A stretch of 42,938 nt of DNA from JACPFV01 sp038043245 (GTDB lineage Bacteria > Pseudomonadota > Gammaproteobacteria > Nevskiales > Nevskiaceae). Shown in pieces: positions 16,918 to 24,902 of the stretch. The stretch lies in assembly GCA_038043245.1 (NCBI GenBank), contig JBBTCH010000007.1:1-42938 (forward strand). Reading direction: 5' to 3'. A model generated the notes under the pieces. That model was not told the DNA's origin. It saw only the letters and a program-made list of their open reading frames with translations, and ran no database searches. Every line of letters starts with the position of its first letter. Within the stretch, counting starts at the first letter, position 1. A program made the position numbers and the translations under genes.

Positions 16918-17589
16918 CTAAATCCAGCCACGCTCGCTAAAAGCAACGGTGGTTTCGCCCACCACGAGATGGTCGAGCACCCGCACGTCTACCAATGTCA
17001 GCGCGGATTTGAGCTTCTCGGTCAGCGTCCGGTCCGCTGCCGAGGGCTCGGCCACGCCGCTTGGGTGATTGTGCGCAAATATGATGGCCGCTGCCCCCAG
17101 CGCCAGGGCGCGCTTGACCACCTCGCGCGGGTATACCGCCGCGCCATCGATCGTGCCTTGCGCCAGCTCTTCGTAGGCCAGCACACGATGCTGGGAATCG
17201 AGAAACAAGGCGGCGAACACCTCGCGATCGCGGTCACGCAATTGCGCACTCAGGTAGCGACGCGCGCTGGCCGGATCGCGCACCACGTCGCGGTTGCGCA
17301 GCTCTTCGGACAGATGCCGTCGCGCCATCTCCAGCGTCGCCTGCAACTGGGTGTATTTGGCGGCACCCAGCCCTTTCACCGCACGCAGAGCTTTGAGGTC
17401 GGCGCTGAACAAAGAGCGCAGCCCACCGAAGTGTTTGAGCAGCTCGCGCGCAACGTCCACTGCCGACTTGCCGCGTACTCCGGTGCGCAGAAAAATCGCC
17501 AGCAGCTCGGCGTCGGACAGCGCCGATGCGCCACGTGCCAGCAGTTTTTCGCGCGGTCTCTCGCCTTCCGGCCAGTCTCGAATCGTCAT
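16918..17589 (-). CDS. radC: RadC-family JAMM protein
   Basis: A 223-residue RadC/YicR protein. The N-terminal half has helix-hairpin-helix character (LRAVKGLGAAKYTQL). The C-terminal MPN/JAMM domain has the metal motif FAHNHPSGVAEPSAAD, consistent with a zinc site. The role in DNA repair is disputed, and the family is related to JAMM deubiquitinase folds. It is divergent from coaBC with only 22 bp between starts, the usual gammaproteobacterial neighbour. TAAGCT lies 6 nt before the ATG, so a leaderless message is predicted. Confidence 0.94.
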   Translation of the reverse strand: MTIRDWPEGERPREKLLARGASALSDAELLAIFLRTGVRGKSAVDVARELLKHFGGLRSLFSADLKALRAVKGLGAAKYTQLQATLEMARRHLSEELRNRDVVRDPASARRYLSAQLRDRDREVFAALFLDSQHRVLAYEELAQGTIDGAAVYPREVVKRALALGAAAIIFAHNHPSGVAEPSAADRTLTEKLKSALTLVDVRVLDHLVVGETTVAFSERGWI

Positions 17590-17611
17590 GGGCCTAGCTT
17601 AAACTTGCAGA
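17590..17611. promoter_or_regulatory. Overlapping divergent, predicted leaderless promoters, radC/coaBC
   Basis: Rightward TAAACT (17600-17605) ends 6 nt before the coaBC ATG. Leftward TAAGCT (17601-17596) ends 6 nt before the radC ATG. The two hexamers share the TA at 17600-17601, so polymerases could not occupy both at once. -35 elements are not evident and would lie inside the opposite genes. Confidence 0.55.
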
Positions 17612-18805
17612 ATGTCCCTCGCTTCCAGACGAATCCTGCTCGGCGTCACCGGCGGCATCGCCGCCTATAAAGCCGCCGAACTGGCGCGGCGGCTGGTCGA
17701 AGCCGGGGCCGAAGTCCAGGTGGTGATGACGCGCTCGGCGCGCAAGTTCATCGCGCCGCTGACCTTCCAGGCGCTGACGCACAAGCCGGTGCGCTCGACG
17801 CTGTGGGACGCCAAGGCCGAGATGGCGATGGGTCACATCGAGCTCGCGCGCTGGCCGGATGCGATTGTGGTCGCGCCCGCCACCGCCAATTTCATCGAGC
17901 AGCTGGCCCGCGGCGAAGCCTCCGACTTATTGACCACGCTGGCACTGGCCACCGACAAGCCGGTGTTCGTGGCGCCGGCGATGAACCGGCTGATGTGGGC
18001 CAATACCGCGACACAGGCCAACGTCGCGCGCGCCAAAAAACGCGGCGTCAAGCTGCTCGGCCCCGCCAGCGGCGACCAGGCCTGTGGCGAGATCGGCTCG
18101 GGCCGTCTGCTCGAACCTACCCAGATTCGTGATGCACTGGCCACGCATTTCGGCAATGGTCCGCTGGCGGGCGTGAATGCCGTCGTCACCGCCGGCCCGA
18201 CACGCGAACCGATCGACCCGGTACGGGTGCTGACGAATCGTTCGTCCGGAAAAATGGGTTACGCGGTCGCTGCTGCGCTCGCCGCCGCCGGCGCCAAAGT
18301 GACCCTGATCTCCGGGCCCACTGCGCTCAGCGCACCGGCGGGCGTGACGCGGGTCGATGTCGAAACCGCGGATGAGATGCTCAAGGCCTCGCTCGTCGCG
18401 GCGAAGAAGGCGCGCCTCTTCGTCGGCACTGCCGCAGTCGCTGATTACCGCGCCGCGCAAAACGCCAGGCAGAAGATCAAGAAAAAGACGGACACACTGG
18501 CGCTGCAGCTGACCAGGACCACGGACATTCTTTCCGCGGTCCGCGCCCGGCACCCGAAGCTGTTCATGGTCGGCTTTGCCGCCGAAACCGAAAAACTGGC
18601 ACAGCACGCGCGGGAAAAACTGGTGAAGAAAAAGCTGGATCTGGTCGCCGCCAACCGGGTCGGCAACGGCAGGGCGTTCGACCGCGATGACAACGAACTG
18701 CAGCTGTTCTGGGCTCAGGGCAGTCGCAAGCTGGCAAAAGCCCCGAAAACCGAACTGGCGCGACAACTGGCCGGCGTGATCGCGGAACACCTGAAGAAAA
18801 AATGA
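17612..18805 (+). CDS. coaBC: Bifunctional CoaBC (phosphopantothenoylcysteine synthetase/decarboxylase)
   Basis: A 397-residue fused enzyme of coenzyme A synthesis. The N-terminal flavin domain (CoaC) begins RILLGVTGGIAAYKAAELAR and has the active-site cysteine in SGDQACGEIGSGRLLEP. The C-terminal CoaB domain shows TAGPTREPIDPVRVLTNRSSGKMGYA and VADYRAAQNARQKIKKK, which holds the catalytic lysine region. Joining 4'-phosphopantothenate to cysteine uses CTP. The stop overlaps dut (ATGA), so coaBC-dut is coupled. TAAACT lies 6 nt before the ATG. Confidence 0.96.
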   Translation: MSLASRRILLGVTGGIAAYKAAELARRLVEAGAEVQVVMTRSARKFIAPLTFQALTHKPVRSTLWDAKAEMAMGHIELARWPDAIVVAPATANFIEQLARGEASDLLTTLALATDKPVFVAPAMNRLMWANTATQANVARAKKRGVKLLGPASGDQACGEIGSGRLLEPTQIRDALATHFGNGPLAGVNAVVTAGPTREPIDPVRVLTNRSSGKMGYAVAAALAAAGAKVTLISGPTALSAPAGVTRVDVETADEMLKASLVAAKKARLFVGTAAVADYRAAQNARQKIKKKTDTLALQLTRTTDILSAVRARHPKLFMVGFAAETEKLAQHAREKLVKKKLDLVAANRVGNGRAFDRDDNELQLFWAQGSRKLAKAPKTELARQLAGVIAEHLKKK

Positions 18806-19245
18806 AAAAGACCCAACTGAAGATCCTTGACCCGCGCGCGGCACCGCCGGCCTACGCCACCGCTGGCAGCGCCGGGCTCGATCTGCGCGCGATGCTCGAC
18901 ACACCCCTGGTTCTGGAACCGGGGCAAACCACGCTGATCAAGACCGGGCTCTCGATCCACATCGCCGACCCCGCGCTGGCGGCGGTGATCCTGCCGCGCT
19001 CGGGCCTCGGCCATAAGCACGGCATTGTGCTTGGCAATCTGGTCGGCCTGATCGACTCGGATTACCAGGGCGAGCTGATGGTGTCGTGCTGGAACCGCAG
19101 CCAGACCGCGTTCACGATCAATCATGGTGAGCGCATCGCGCAACTGGTGTTGGTGCCGGTGGTGCAGGCCGCGTTCGAGGTGGTCAAGGAATTCACGGCC
19201 AGCGACCGCGGCGGCGGCGGCTTTGGCAGCACAGGCAAGCATTAG
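18802..19245 (+). CDS. dut: dUTP diphosphatase
   Basis: A 147-residue trimeric dUTPase, which hydrolyses dUTP to dUMP and keeps uracil out of DNA. The five family motifs are visible: AGSAGLDLRA, PRSGLGHKHG, GNLVGLIDSDYQGEL, NHGERIAQLVLVPV and the C-terminal P-loop-like GGGGFGSTG. Length fits the bacterial enzyme. It overlaps coaBC by 4 nt, and argB follows after 25 nt. Confidence 0.97.
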   Translation: MKKTQLKILDPRAAPPAYATAGSAGLDLRAMLDTPLVLEPGQTTLIKTGLSIHIADPALAAVILPRSGLGHKHGIVLGNLVGLIDSDYQGELMVSCWNRSQTAFTINHGERIAQLVLVPVVQAAFEVVKEFTASDRGGGGFGSTGKH

Positions 19246-19270
19246 CCAGTCCATTAAACTGCGCGCCGCC

Positions 19271-20134
19271 ATGCCCATCGACCTGAGTCACGCCACTGAC
19301 ATCGCCCGTGTTCTGACCACGGCGCTGCCGTACATCCGGCGTTTTGCCGGCAAGACCCTGGTCGTCAAATACGGCGGCAATGCGATGAAGGACGACGCGC
19401 AGATCGCCTCGTTCGCGCGCGACATCGTGCTGATGAAGGCGGTCGGCATGAACCCGGTGGTGATCCACGGCGGTGGCCCGCAGATCGGCGCGCACCTGGA
19501 AAAACTCGGCAAGACCAGCCGTTTTGTCGAAGGCATGCGCGTCACCGACGAAGACACCATGGACGTGGTCGAGATGATGCTGGGCGGCCTGGTCAACAAA
19601 GCCATCGTCAGCCAGATCAACGCGCAGGGCGGCCGCGCGGTGGGCCTCAGCGGCAAGGACGGCGGCATGATCCGCGCGAAAAAACTGCTGATCAAGGGCG
19701 AGGATATCGGCCAGGTCGGCGAAGTCGAGAAGATCGACCCGCGCGTGATCGCGCATCTGGAGTCCGGTGGCTTCATCCCGGTGATCGCGCCGATCGGCGT
19801 GGATGCCGAAGGCCGCTCCTACAACATCAATGCCGACCTAGTCGCCGGCAAGATCGCCTCCGTGTTACAGGCGGAAAAACTGATGCTGCTGACCAACACT
19901 GGCGGCGTGCTCGACAAGTCCGGCAAAGTGCTGACGGGGCTGGACGTGGCTCAGGTCGAAAAATTAATTGCCGACGGCACCATCAGCGGCGGCATGCTGC
20001 CGAAGATCCGTTGCGCCCTGGATACGGTCAACAGCGGCGTCAAATCCGCTCAGATCATTGACGGACGCGTCGAACACGCAGTGCTGCTTGAGTTATTTAC
20101 AGACGAAGGAATCGGGACACTGATCAAGGCGTAG
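19271..20134 (+). CDS. argB: N-acetylglutamate kinase
   Basis: A 287-residue amino-acid kinase, closer in length to the Pseudomonas type than to E. coli ArgB (258); the longer, arginine-sensitive hexameric type has an extra N-terminal helix, here TDIARVLTTALPYIRRF. Motifs: KTLVVKYGGNAM, IHGGGPQIG, GKDGGMIRAKKL, and GISGGMLPKIRCALD-like TISGGMLPKIRCALDTV. It performs the second step of arginine synthesis. The ATG at 19271 lacks a Shine-Dalgarno sequence, and a TAAACT ends 10 nt upstream. In Pseudomonas algC lies between dut and argB; here it is absent. Confidence 0.95.
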   Translation: MPIDLSHATDIARVLTTALPYIRRFAGKTLVVKYGGNAMKDDAQIASFARDIVLMKAVGMNPVVIHGGGPQIGAHLEKLGKTSRFVEGMRVTDEDTMDVVEMMLGGLVNKAIVSQINAQGGRAVGLSGKDGGMIRAKKLLIKGEDIGQVGEVEKIDPRVIAHLESGGFIPVIAPIGVDAEGRSYNINADLVAGKIASVLQAEKLMLLTNTGGVLDKSGKVLTGLDVAQVEKLIADGTISGGMLPKIRCALDTVNSGVKSAQIIDGRVEHAVLLELFTDEGIGTLIKA

Positions 20135-20762
20135 CAGCCGTCGCTGCGGCCTCTGGCCGCAGTTCCTTGAAGCGCGCGATGTCGGTATCGAACTTGGTGA
20201 TGGTCTTCTGGCGCTCCGCCTTGAGCGCCTCGACCGCAGCGAGGTTCTCCAGCAAGGCCTTGTCGTATTCCTTGACCTGCTTGGCCAGACTCTTGTCCGG
20301 CTCTTTCTGTTTTTTCTTCAGAGCCTCGACGCGCTCGTGCAGCGTCTTCACGGAGTTCCGCGTCTCGCCGACCGCCTTCTCCGCCAGACCCAGACGGCCT
20401 TCCAGGGCAGTGACGCGTTCCTTGCGCACCGCCTCCAGATCGGAAACGTTCTGATAGGTCTGCATCAGGTACTTGTCGTACTTGGCCTGTTCTGCGGCCT
20501 TCTTGGCTTCCTCGACTTTCAGCGCATCGGCGGCGCGCTCTTCAGCGGTTTTCTCGCGCGCCTTGGTCTCGACCACGATGCCGCGCTCGTTCATCACCTC
20601 GCGCTTCTGCTTGGCGTATTCCGGCGGCACACGGTCGCCGCACATCTTGTGGCCCTTGTCATCGTTCCAGCAGACGACTTTCGTCTTCGCCTTCGCCTGT
20701 GCCAGCACCGCACCACTGCCCAGCAGCGCAGCCATCACCAGAACCAGACTCGTTTTACGCAT
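20124..20762 (-). CDS. Exported coiled-coil protein with DUF4124-like N-terminus
   Basis: A 212-residue protein; the ATG at 20762 has GGAG 6 nt before it and opens directly with a signal peptide (MRKTSLVLVMAALLGSGAVLA). The mature N-terminus CWNDDKGHKMCGDRVPPEYA looks like a variant DUF4124 segment with two cysteines that could form a disulfide. From about residue 70 to 200 it is a long charged coiled coil (AEERAADALKVEEAKKAAEQ and similar). It should be periplasmic. No enzyme motif is seen. It overlaps the argB 3' end by 11 nt in convergent orientation and lies 25 nt downstream of pyrE on the same strand. Confidence 0.75.
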   Translation of the reverse strand: MRKTSLVLVMAALLGSGAVLAQAKAKTKVVCWNDDKGHKMCGDRVPPEYAKQKREVMNERGIVVETKAREKTAEERAADALKVEEAKKAAEQAKYDKYLMQTYQNVSDLEAVRKERVTALEGRLGLAEKAVGETRNSVKTLHERVEALKKKQKEPDKSLAKQVKEYDKALLENLAAVEALKAERQKTITKFDTDIARFKELRPEAAATAATP

Positions 20763-20787
20763 GACGATCTCCATCCGTTGATCCAGT

Positions 20788-21432
20788 TTAGGTCTTCACA
20801 CCGTAGCGCGCCTGATAGTCGCGGATGCGTTCGACCGTCGCGGCATCCGTCTTCTCGCGCTGCAAATGAGCCAGCACATCCTGCACGGTCACCAGTGCAA
20901 TGACCTTGAGATTCTCGCTGCGTTCGATCTCGGCGACAGCCGATGCGCCGGTGGGCCCGGTCTCCTGGCGGTCGAGCGCGATCAGGGCGGCAACAGGATT
21001 CGCACCCGCCGCACGCAGCAGCCTCACCGATTCGCGCAGCGCGGTGCCCGCGGTGAGCACATCGTCGACGATGACGATGCGGCCCTGCGGTTTCGCGCCG
21101 ACCAATAATCCGCCCTCGCCGTGATCCTTGGCCTCTTTGCGGTTATACGCGTAGGGAAAATCCTTTCCAGCTTCGGCCAGTGCACAAGCTACTGCGGCGA
21201 CCAGCGGAATGCCCTTGTAAGCCGGTCCGAACAGCATGTCGTAAGCCAAGCCGCTGGCTTGAAGCGCGGCGGCATAGGCTTGCGCCAGTTCGCGCAACGC
21301 GGCGCCGGTGCTGACGTTGCCAAGGTTGAAAAAATACGGACTGACGCGGCCCGACTTGAGCGTGAACTGGCCGAATTTCAGCACCTCGTGCTTCAGCGCC
21401 AGCCTGATGAACGCGGTTTTATAGTCACCCAT
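20788..21432 (-). CDS. pyrE: Orotate phosphoribosyltransferase
   Basis: A 214-residue PRPP-dependent enzyme that makes orotidine 5'-phosphate in pyrimidine synthesis. Conserved segments: FGQFTLKSGRVSPYFFNLG, GPAYKGIPL, YNRKEAKDHGEGG (flexible catalytic loop), and the PRPP motif IVIVDDVLTAGTA. Length is standard. It is divergent from the exonuclease gene with 17 bp between starts, and TATCAT lies 6 nt before the ATG. No attenuator peptide of the rph-pyrE type is present. Confidence 0.97.
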   Translation of the reverse strand: MGDYKTAFIRLALKHEVLKFGQFTLKSGRVSPYFFNLGNVSTGAALRELAQAYAAALQASGLAYDMLFGPAYKGIPLVAAVACALAEAGKDFPYAYNRKEAKDHGEGGLLVGAKPQGRIVIVDDVLTAGTALRESVRLLRAAGANPVAALIALDRQETGPTGASAVAEIERSENLKVIALVTVQDVLAHLQREKTDAATVERIRDYQARYGVKT

Positions 21433-21449
21433 CTCTTTATGATAGCGAC
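21433..21449. promoter_or_regulatory. Bidirectional, predicted leaderless promoter, pyrE/xth
   Basis: A 17-bp gap with core TATGATA (21438-21444). TATGAT ends 6 nt before the xth ATG; on the other strand TATCAT ends 6 nt before the pyrE ATG. Spacing and core are identical to 11721-11737, and three to four further bases match on each side. For pyrE a TTGAGG lies 19 nt upstream as a possible -35; the other side is weak. Confidence 0.6.
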
Positions 21450-22226
21450 ATGCGCGTCATCTCCCTCAACACCAACGGCATCCGTTCCGCCGCCAAGAAA
21501 GGGGTGTTCGATTGGCTGGGAAAATCGAAGGCCGATTTTCTCTGCATCCAGGAAACCAAGGCGCAACCGGCAGATCTCGAAACCGACCTGCAGTTCTTTC
21601 CCACGGGCTGGCATGTTCATTTGAACAGCGCTGTGAAAAAAGGCTACGCCGGCGTCGCCGTCTATGCACGCGAAAAGCCTGACGCGGTGCTCGACAAGCT
21701 CGGCGCGAAGGAGTTCGACGACGAGGGCCGTTATCTTGAACTGCGCTACGGCAAGCTGTCGGTGGTGTCGCTGTATCTGCCGTCCGGGTCCGCAGGACCT
21801 GAGCGGCAGGCGAGCAAGGACCGCTTCCTCAAGTTCTTCCTGCCCAAGCTCAAGGAATGGCGCGGCAATGGCCGCGACTACGTGCTCTGTGGCGACTGGA
21901 ACATCGCGCATCGCAACATCGACCTGAAGAACTGGAAATCCAACCAGAAGAATTCGGGTTTCCTGCCGCACGAGCGCGCTTGGCTCGACACTACCTTCGA
22001 TGAAATCGGCTGGGTTGATGGCTACCGCAAGCTCCACCCTGACACCGAGGGTGACGCCTACACTTGGTGGAGCAATCGCGGCAACGCCTACGCCAATAAC
22101 GTCGGCTGGCGCATCGACTACCAGATCGTCACGCCCGCACTCGCCGGCCAATTGAAAAAAGCTTCGGTCTACAAGAGTGAAAGGTTTTCCGACCATGCAC
22201 CGCTGATCATGGATTACAGCGCTTGA
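21450..22226 (+). CDS. xth: Exonuclease III (AP endonuclease)
   Basis: A 258-residue ExoIII-type exodeoxyribonuclease that repairs abasic sites. It has RVISLNTNGIRSA, the metal-binding Glu in CIQETKAQ, the catalytic GDWNIAHRNIDL, and the terminal SDHAPLIMDY with the catalytic His. The common pyrE/xth divergent arrangement of gammaproteobacteria supports it. The last codons overlap the next gene as TTGA. A Shine-Dalgarno sequence is lacking. Confidence 0.95.
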   Translation: MRVISLNTNGIRSAAKKGVFDWLGKSKADFLCIQETKAQPADLETDLQFFPTGWHVHLNSAVKKGYAGVAVYAREKPDAVLDKLGAKEFDDEGRYLELRYGKLSVVSLYLPSGSAGPERQASKDRFLKFFLPKLKEWRGNGRDYVLCGDWNIAHRNIDLKNWKSNQKNSGFLPHERAWLDTTFDEIGWVDGYRKLHPDTEGDAYTWWSNRGNAYANNVGWRIDYQIVTPALAGQLKKASVYKSERFSDHAPLIMDYSA

Positions 22227-23494
22227 AGTCGTTGCGCGAATCACTTGCGGTCTACGCACATCCGCAGGTGCGGGTGATGCTGTTTCTCGGATTTTCCGCA
22301 GGATTGCCGTTCCTGCTGGTGTTCTCCACGCTCACCGCCTGGCTCGCGCAATCGGGCCTGAGCCGCGCGACCATCGGGTTTTTTGGCTGGGTGGGGCTGA
22401 CGTATTCGCTGAAAGTGTTTTGGGCACCGGTGGTGGATCGCCTGCCGCTACCGTGGCTGACGCGTGCGCTGGGCCGCCGTCGCAGCTGGATGCTGCTGGC
22501 GCAAGTCGGCATCGCGGCTGGATTGCTGGGACTGGCGTTCACCGACCCGGCGACGCAGCTCACGCAGATCGCGCTGTTCGCCGTGCTGGTGGCGTTTTCA
22601 TCGGCGACACAGGACATCACGATCGACGCTTTTCGCATCGAATCGGCTGCCACCGAATTCCAGGGCGGCATGGCCGCAGCGTATCAACTGGGTTACCGCA
22701 TCGCGCTGATCACGGCCGGCGCCGGCGCCCTGTTCATCGCCGCTGCTGACGGCTGGAGCGTGGCTTATCAAACCATGGCGGCACTGGTAGGCATCGGCAT
22801 CCTCACCGCGCTGGTGATTCGCGAACCGGTCGCAGCGCCCCGCGCACCGACACGCAGCGTCGCCGAGTGGCTGGAGCAGGCGATCATCGGTCCGTTCCGT
22901 GATTTTTTCGTGCGCAACGGCGTCCAGCAAGCGCTGCTGATCCTGTTGTTCATCGCGCTGTTTCGGGTCACCGACATCGCCATGGGCGTGATGGCCAATC
23001 CGTTTTATCTGGATCGCGGCTACAGCCTCGAACAGATCGCCTCGATCGCCAAGGGGCTCGGCGTGCTGATGACCATTCTTGGCGCGTTCGCCGGCGGCTT
23101 CGCGGTGGCGCAATGGGGTCTGAACCGTTCGCTGATTCTGTCCGGCGTGCTGGTGATCGCCAGCAATCTTTGCTTCGCCCTGCTGGCGGGCCGCGAGCCA
23201 ACCGTCACCGGGCTGTCGCTGGTGATCAGTGCCGATTCGCTGGCCGCAGGCATGGCCGGCACCGCTTTCATCGCCTATTTATCGTCGCTGACCAACACCG
23301 CCTACACCGCGACGCAATACGCGCTGTTCTCCTCGCTGATGACTTTGCCCGGAAAATTTTTGTCCGGCTATTCAGGACAGGTGGCCGATGCCATCGGCTG
23401 GGAAGGATTCTTCCTCTACACCTCGGCGCTGGGAATCCCGGCGCTGCTGCTGGCGGTGACGCTGTTACGCCGTCAGGGGCGCGTGTCGAGATAG
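22223..23494 (+). CDS. AmpG-like major facilitator permease
   Basis: A 423-residue, 12-helix MFS transporter of the AmpG/acetyl-CoA transporter-like group. Typical segments are GFSAGLPFLLVFSTLTAWL, KVFWAPVVDRLPLP, LGRRRSWMLLAQ, and SSATQDITIDAFRIE. AmpG imports anhydro-muropeptides for cell-wall recycling; that role is likely but unproved here. The start is TTG at 22223, overlapping the xth stop as TTGA; the first ATG is 18 codons later and would remove a conserved leader (LAVYAHPQVRVMLFLG). Its 3' end overlaps the convergent small gene by 22 nt. Confidence 0.85.
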   Translation: MKSLRESLAVYAHPQVRVMLFLGFSAGLPFLLVFSTLTAWLAQSGLSRATIGFFGWVGLTYSLKVFWAPVVDRLPLPWLTRALGRRRSWMLLAQVGIAAGLLGLAFTDPATQLTQIALFAVLVAFSSATQDITIDAFRIESAATEFQGGMAAAYQLGYRIALITAGAGALFIAAADGWSVAYQTMAALVGIGILTALVIREPVAAPRAPTRSVAEWLEQAIIGPFRDFFVRNGVQQALLILLFIALFRVTDIAMGVMANPFYLDRGYSLEQIASIAKGLGVLMTILGAFAGGFAVAQWGLNRSLILSGVLVIASNLCFALLAGREPTVTGLSLVISADSLAAGMAGTAFIAYLSSLTNTAYTATQYALFSSLMTLPGKFLSGYSGQVADAIGWEGFFLYTSALGIPALLLAVTLLRRQGRVSR

Positions 23495-23751
23495 TCGAGC
23501 GGATCCTGCCAACGGTCGGCGGGCACGTCGCTGCGCAGATCATCCAGCGCGCCGCTGACATCTTCCGGCGCCGCGCAGGGCTTAGCCTTTAGTTCGGCCC
23601 AGTCTTCAAAATCATATTCTTCGAGCGTGCCGTCGAAGCGCTGCACCAGCACGACTTCGCTTTTGGTATCGAAGCCGACGATCTCGAAGCTGTCACCGTC
23701 GCCCGTCTCGAACCACTCGCCGATCGCCACATCCTTGACCCAGTCCGCCAT
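23473..23751 (-). CDS. Small acidic protein, DUF6763-like
   Basis: A 92-residue acidic cytoplasmic protein. GEWFETGDGDSFEIVGFD and the second strand VVLVQRFDGTLEEYDFEDWAEL match the pattern of the DUF6763 family of gammaproteobacteria, a small beta-rich domain of unknown function. GGAGG lies 6 nt before the ATG. It overlaps the convergent AmpG-like gene by 22 nt. No catalytic motif or membrane segment is seen. The 116 bp upstream to the tas stop holds nothing I can name. Confidence 0.7.
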   Translation of the reverse strand: MADWVKDVAIGEWFETGDGDSFEIVGFDTKSEVVLVQRFDGTLEEYDFEDWAELKAKPCAAPEDVSGALDDLRSDVPADRWQDPLDYLDTRP

Positions 23752-23867
23752 GACACACCTCCGCTTGGTGTTACACGCAAAGCTGTTGTCTTGTTATAGG
23801 CCTGTGTGGCCCGCACCGCAAGGCTCCTTTCAGAATTAAAACGAGCTTCGCAACGCAACTGACTGAA

Positions 23868-24902
23868 TTAGGGGCCGGGATTGGGAATTCGCTTGTGAAT
23901 CGCTTCGATGTTTTTCAGTACCTCATCACTCAGATCGAGATTCACCGAGGCGATGTTCGAGCGCAATTGCTCCATCGTCGTCGCACCGATCAGAGTGCTG
24001 ATCATGAACGGCCGTGAACTCACATAGGCCAGCGCCATCTGCGCAGGATCAAGTCCACGCGCATGCGCCAGCTCGACGTAGGCGCGCGTCGCCGCCTCCA
24101 CCTGCTCGCCGGTGTAACGCGTGAAGCGCGTGAACCGGCTCAAGCGTGCGCCGGCGGGTTTGGCACCGCCGAGATACTTGCCTGAGAGCACACCGAACGC
24201 CAGCGGCGAATACGCCAGCAGGCCGGCTTGTTCGCGGTGCGCGAATTCCGCCAGTCCGACCTCGAATGCGCGGTTGAGCAGACTGTAGGGGTTCTGGATG
24301 GAGACCACGCGCGGCCAGTTTTTTTCACGCGACAGCCGCAGATATTCCGCCAAACCCCAGGGCGTTTCGTTGGAGATGCCGATGTGGCGCACCTTGCCGG
24401 CTTTTACGAAGTCAGCGAGCGCGCCAAGCGTCTCCTCGATGGAAATCGCGTCGGCCTGCTCGCGGTGCGTATAGCCGAGCTTGCCAAAATAATTGGTGGG
24501 TCGGTCGGGCCAGTGCACCTGGTACAGATCCACATGATCGGTCTGCAGGCGTTTGAGACTGCCTTCGAGCGCCTGCGTCAGATGCGCGCGCGACTGCCGC
24601 GGGCCGCCGCGCAGATATGGAAAATCGCCGGGACCGGTGCATTTCGTTGCCAAAATGATCTGGGCACGCTTGCCGGTTTTCTTCAGCCAGCTGCCGATGT
24701 ACTGCTCGGTGCGGCCCTGGGTCTCCGCCTTCGGCGGCACCGGATACATCTCGGCAGCGTCGAAAAAATTCACGCCCTCGCCGACGGCGAAGTCCATCTG
24801 CGCATGCGCCTCGGCTTCGCTGTTCTGCTCGCCCCAGGTCATGGTGCCGAGGCCAATCAGGCTGACGTCAATGCCGGTGTTGCCGAGTTTTCGATATTTC
24901 AT
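23868..24902 (-). CDS. tas: NADP(H)-dependent aldo/keto reductase, Tas-like
   Basis: A 344-residue TIM-barrel aldo/keto reductase close in length to E. coli Tas (346). Catalytic tetrad residues are visible: Asp and Tyr in FFDAAEMYP, Lys in IILATKC, and His in DLYQVHWPDR. The cofactor region ATTMEQLRSNIAS fits NADPH. E. coli Tas can suppress a tyrosine auxotrophy, but the natural substrate is not known. Its ATG overlaps the prkB stop (ATGA), so it is the last gene of the thiS-thiG-trmB-prkB-tas run. Confidence 0.9.
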   Translation of the reverse strand: MKYRKLGNTGIDVSLIGLGTMTWGEQNSEAEAHAQMDFAVGEGVNFFDAAEMYPVPPKAETQGRTEQYIGSWLKKTGKRAQIILATKCTGPGDFPYLRGGPRQSRAHLTQALEGSLKRLQTDHVDLYQVHWPDRPTNYFGKLGYTHREQADAISIEETLGALADFVKAGKVRHIGISNETPWGLAEYLRLSREKNWPRVVSIQNPYSLLNRAFEVGLAEFAHREQAGLLAYSPLAFGVLSGKYLGGAKPAGARLSRFTRFTRYTGEQVEAATRAYVELAHARGLDPAQMALAYVSSRPFMISTLIGATTMEQLRSNIASVNLDLSDEVLKNIEAIHKRIPNPGP

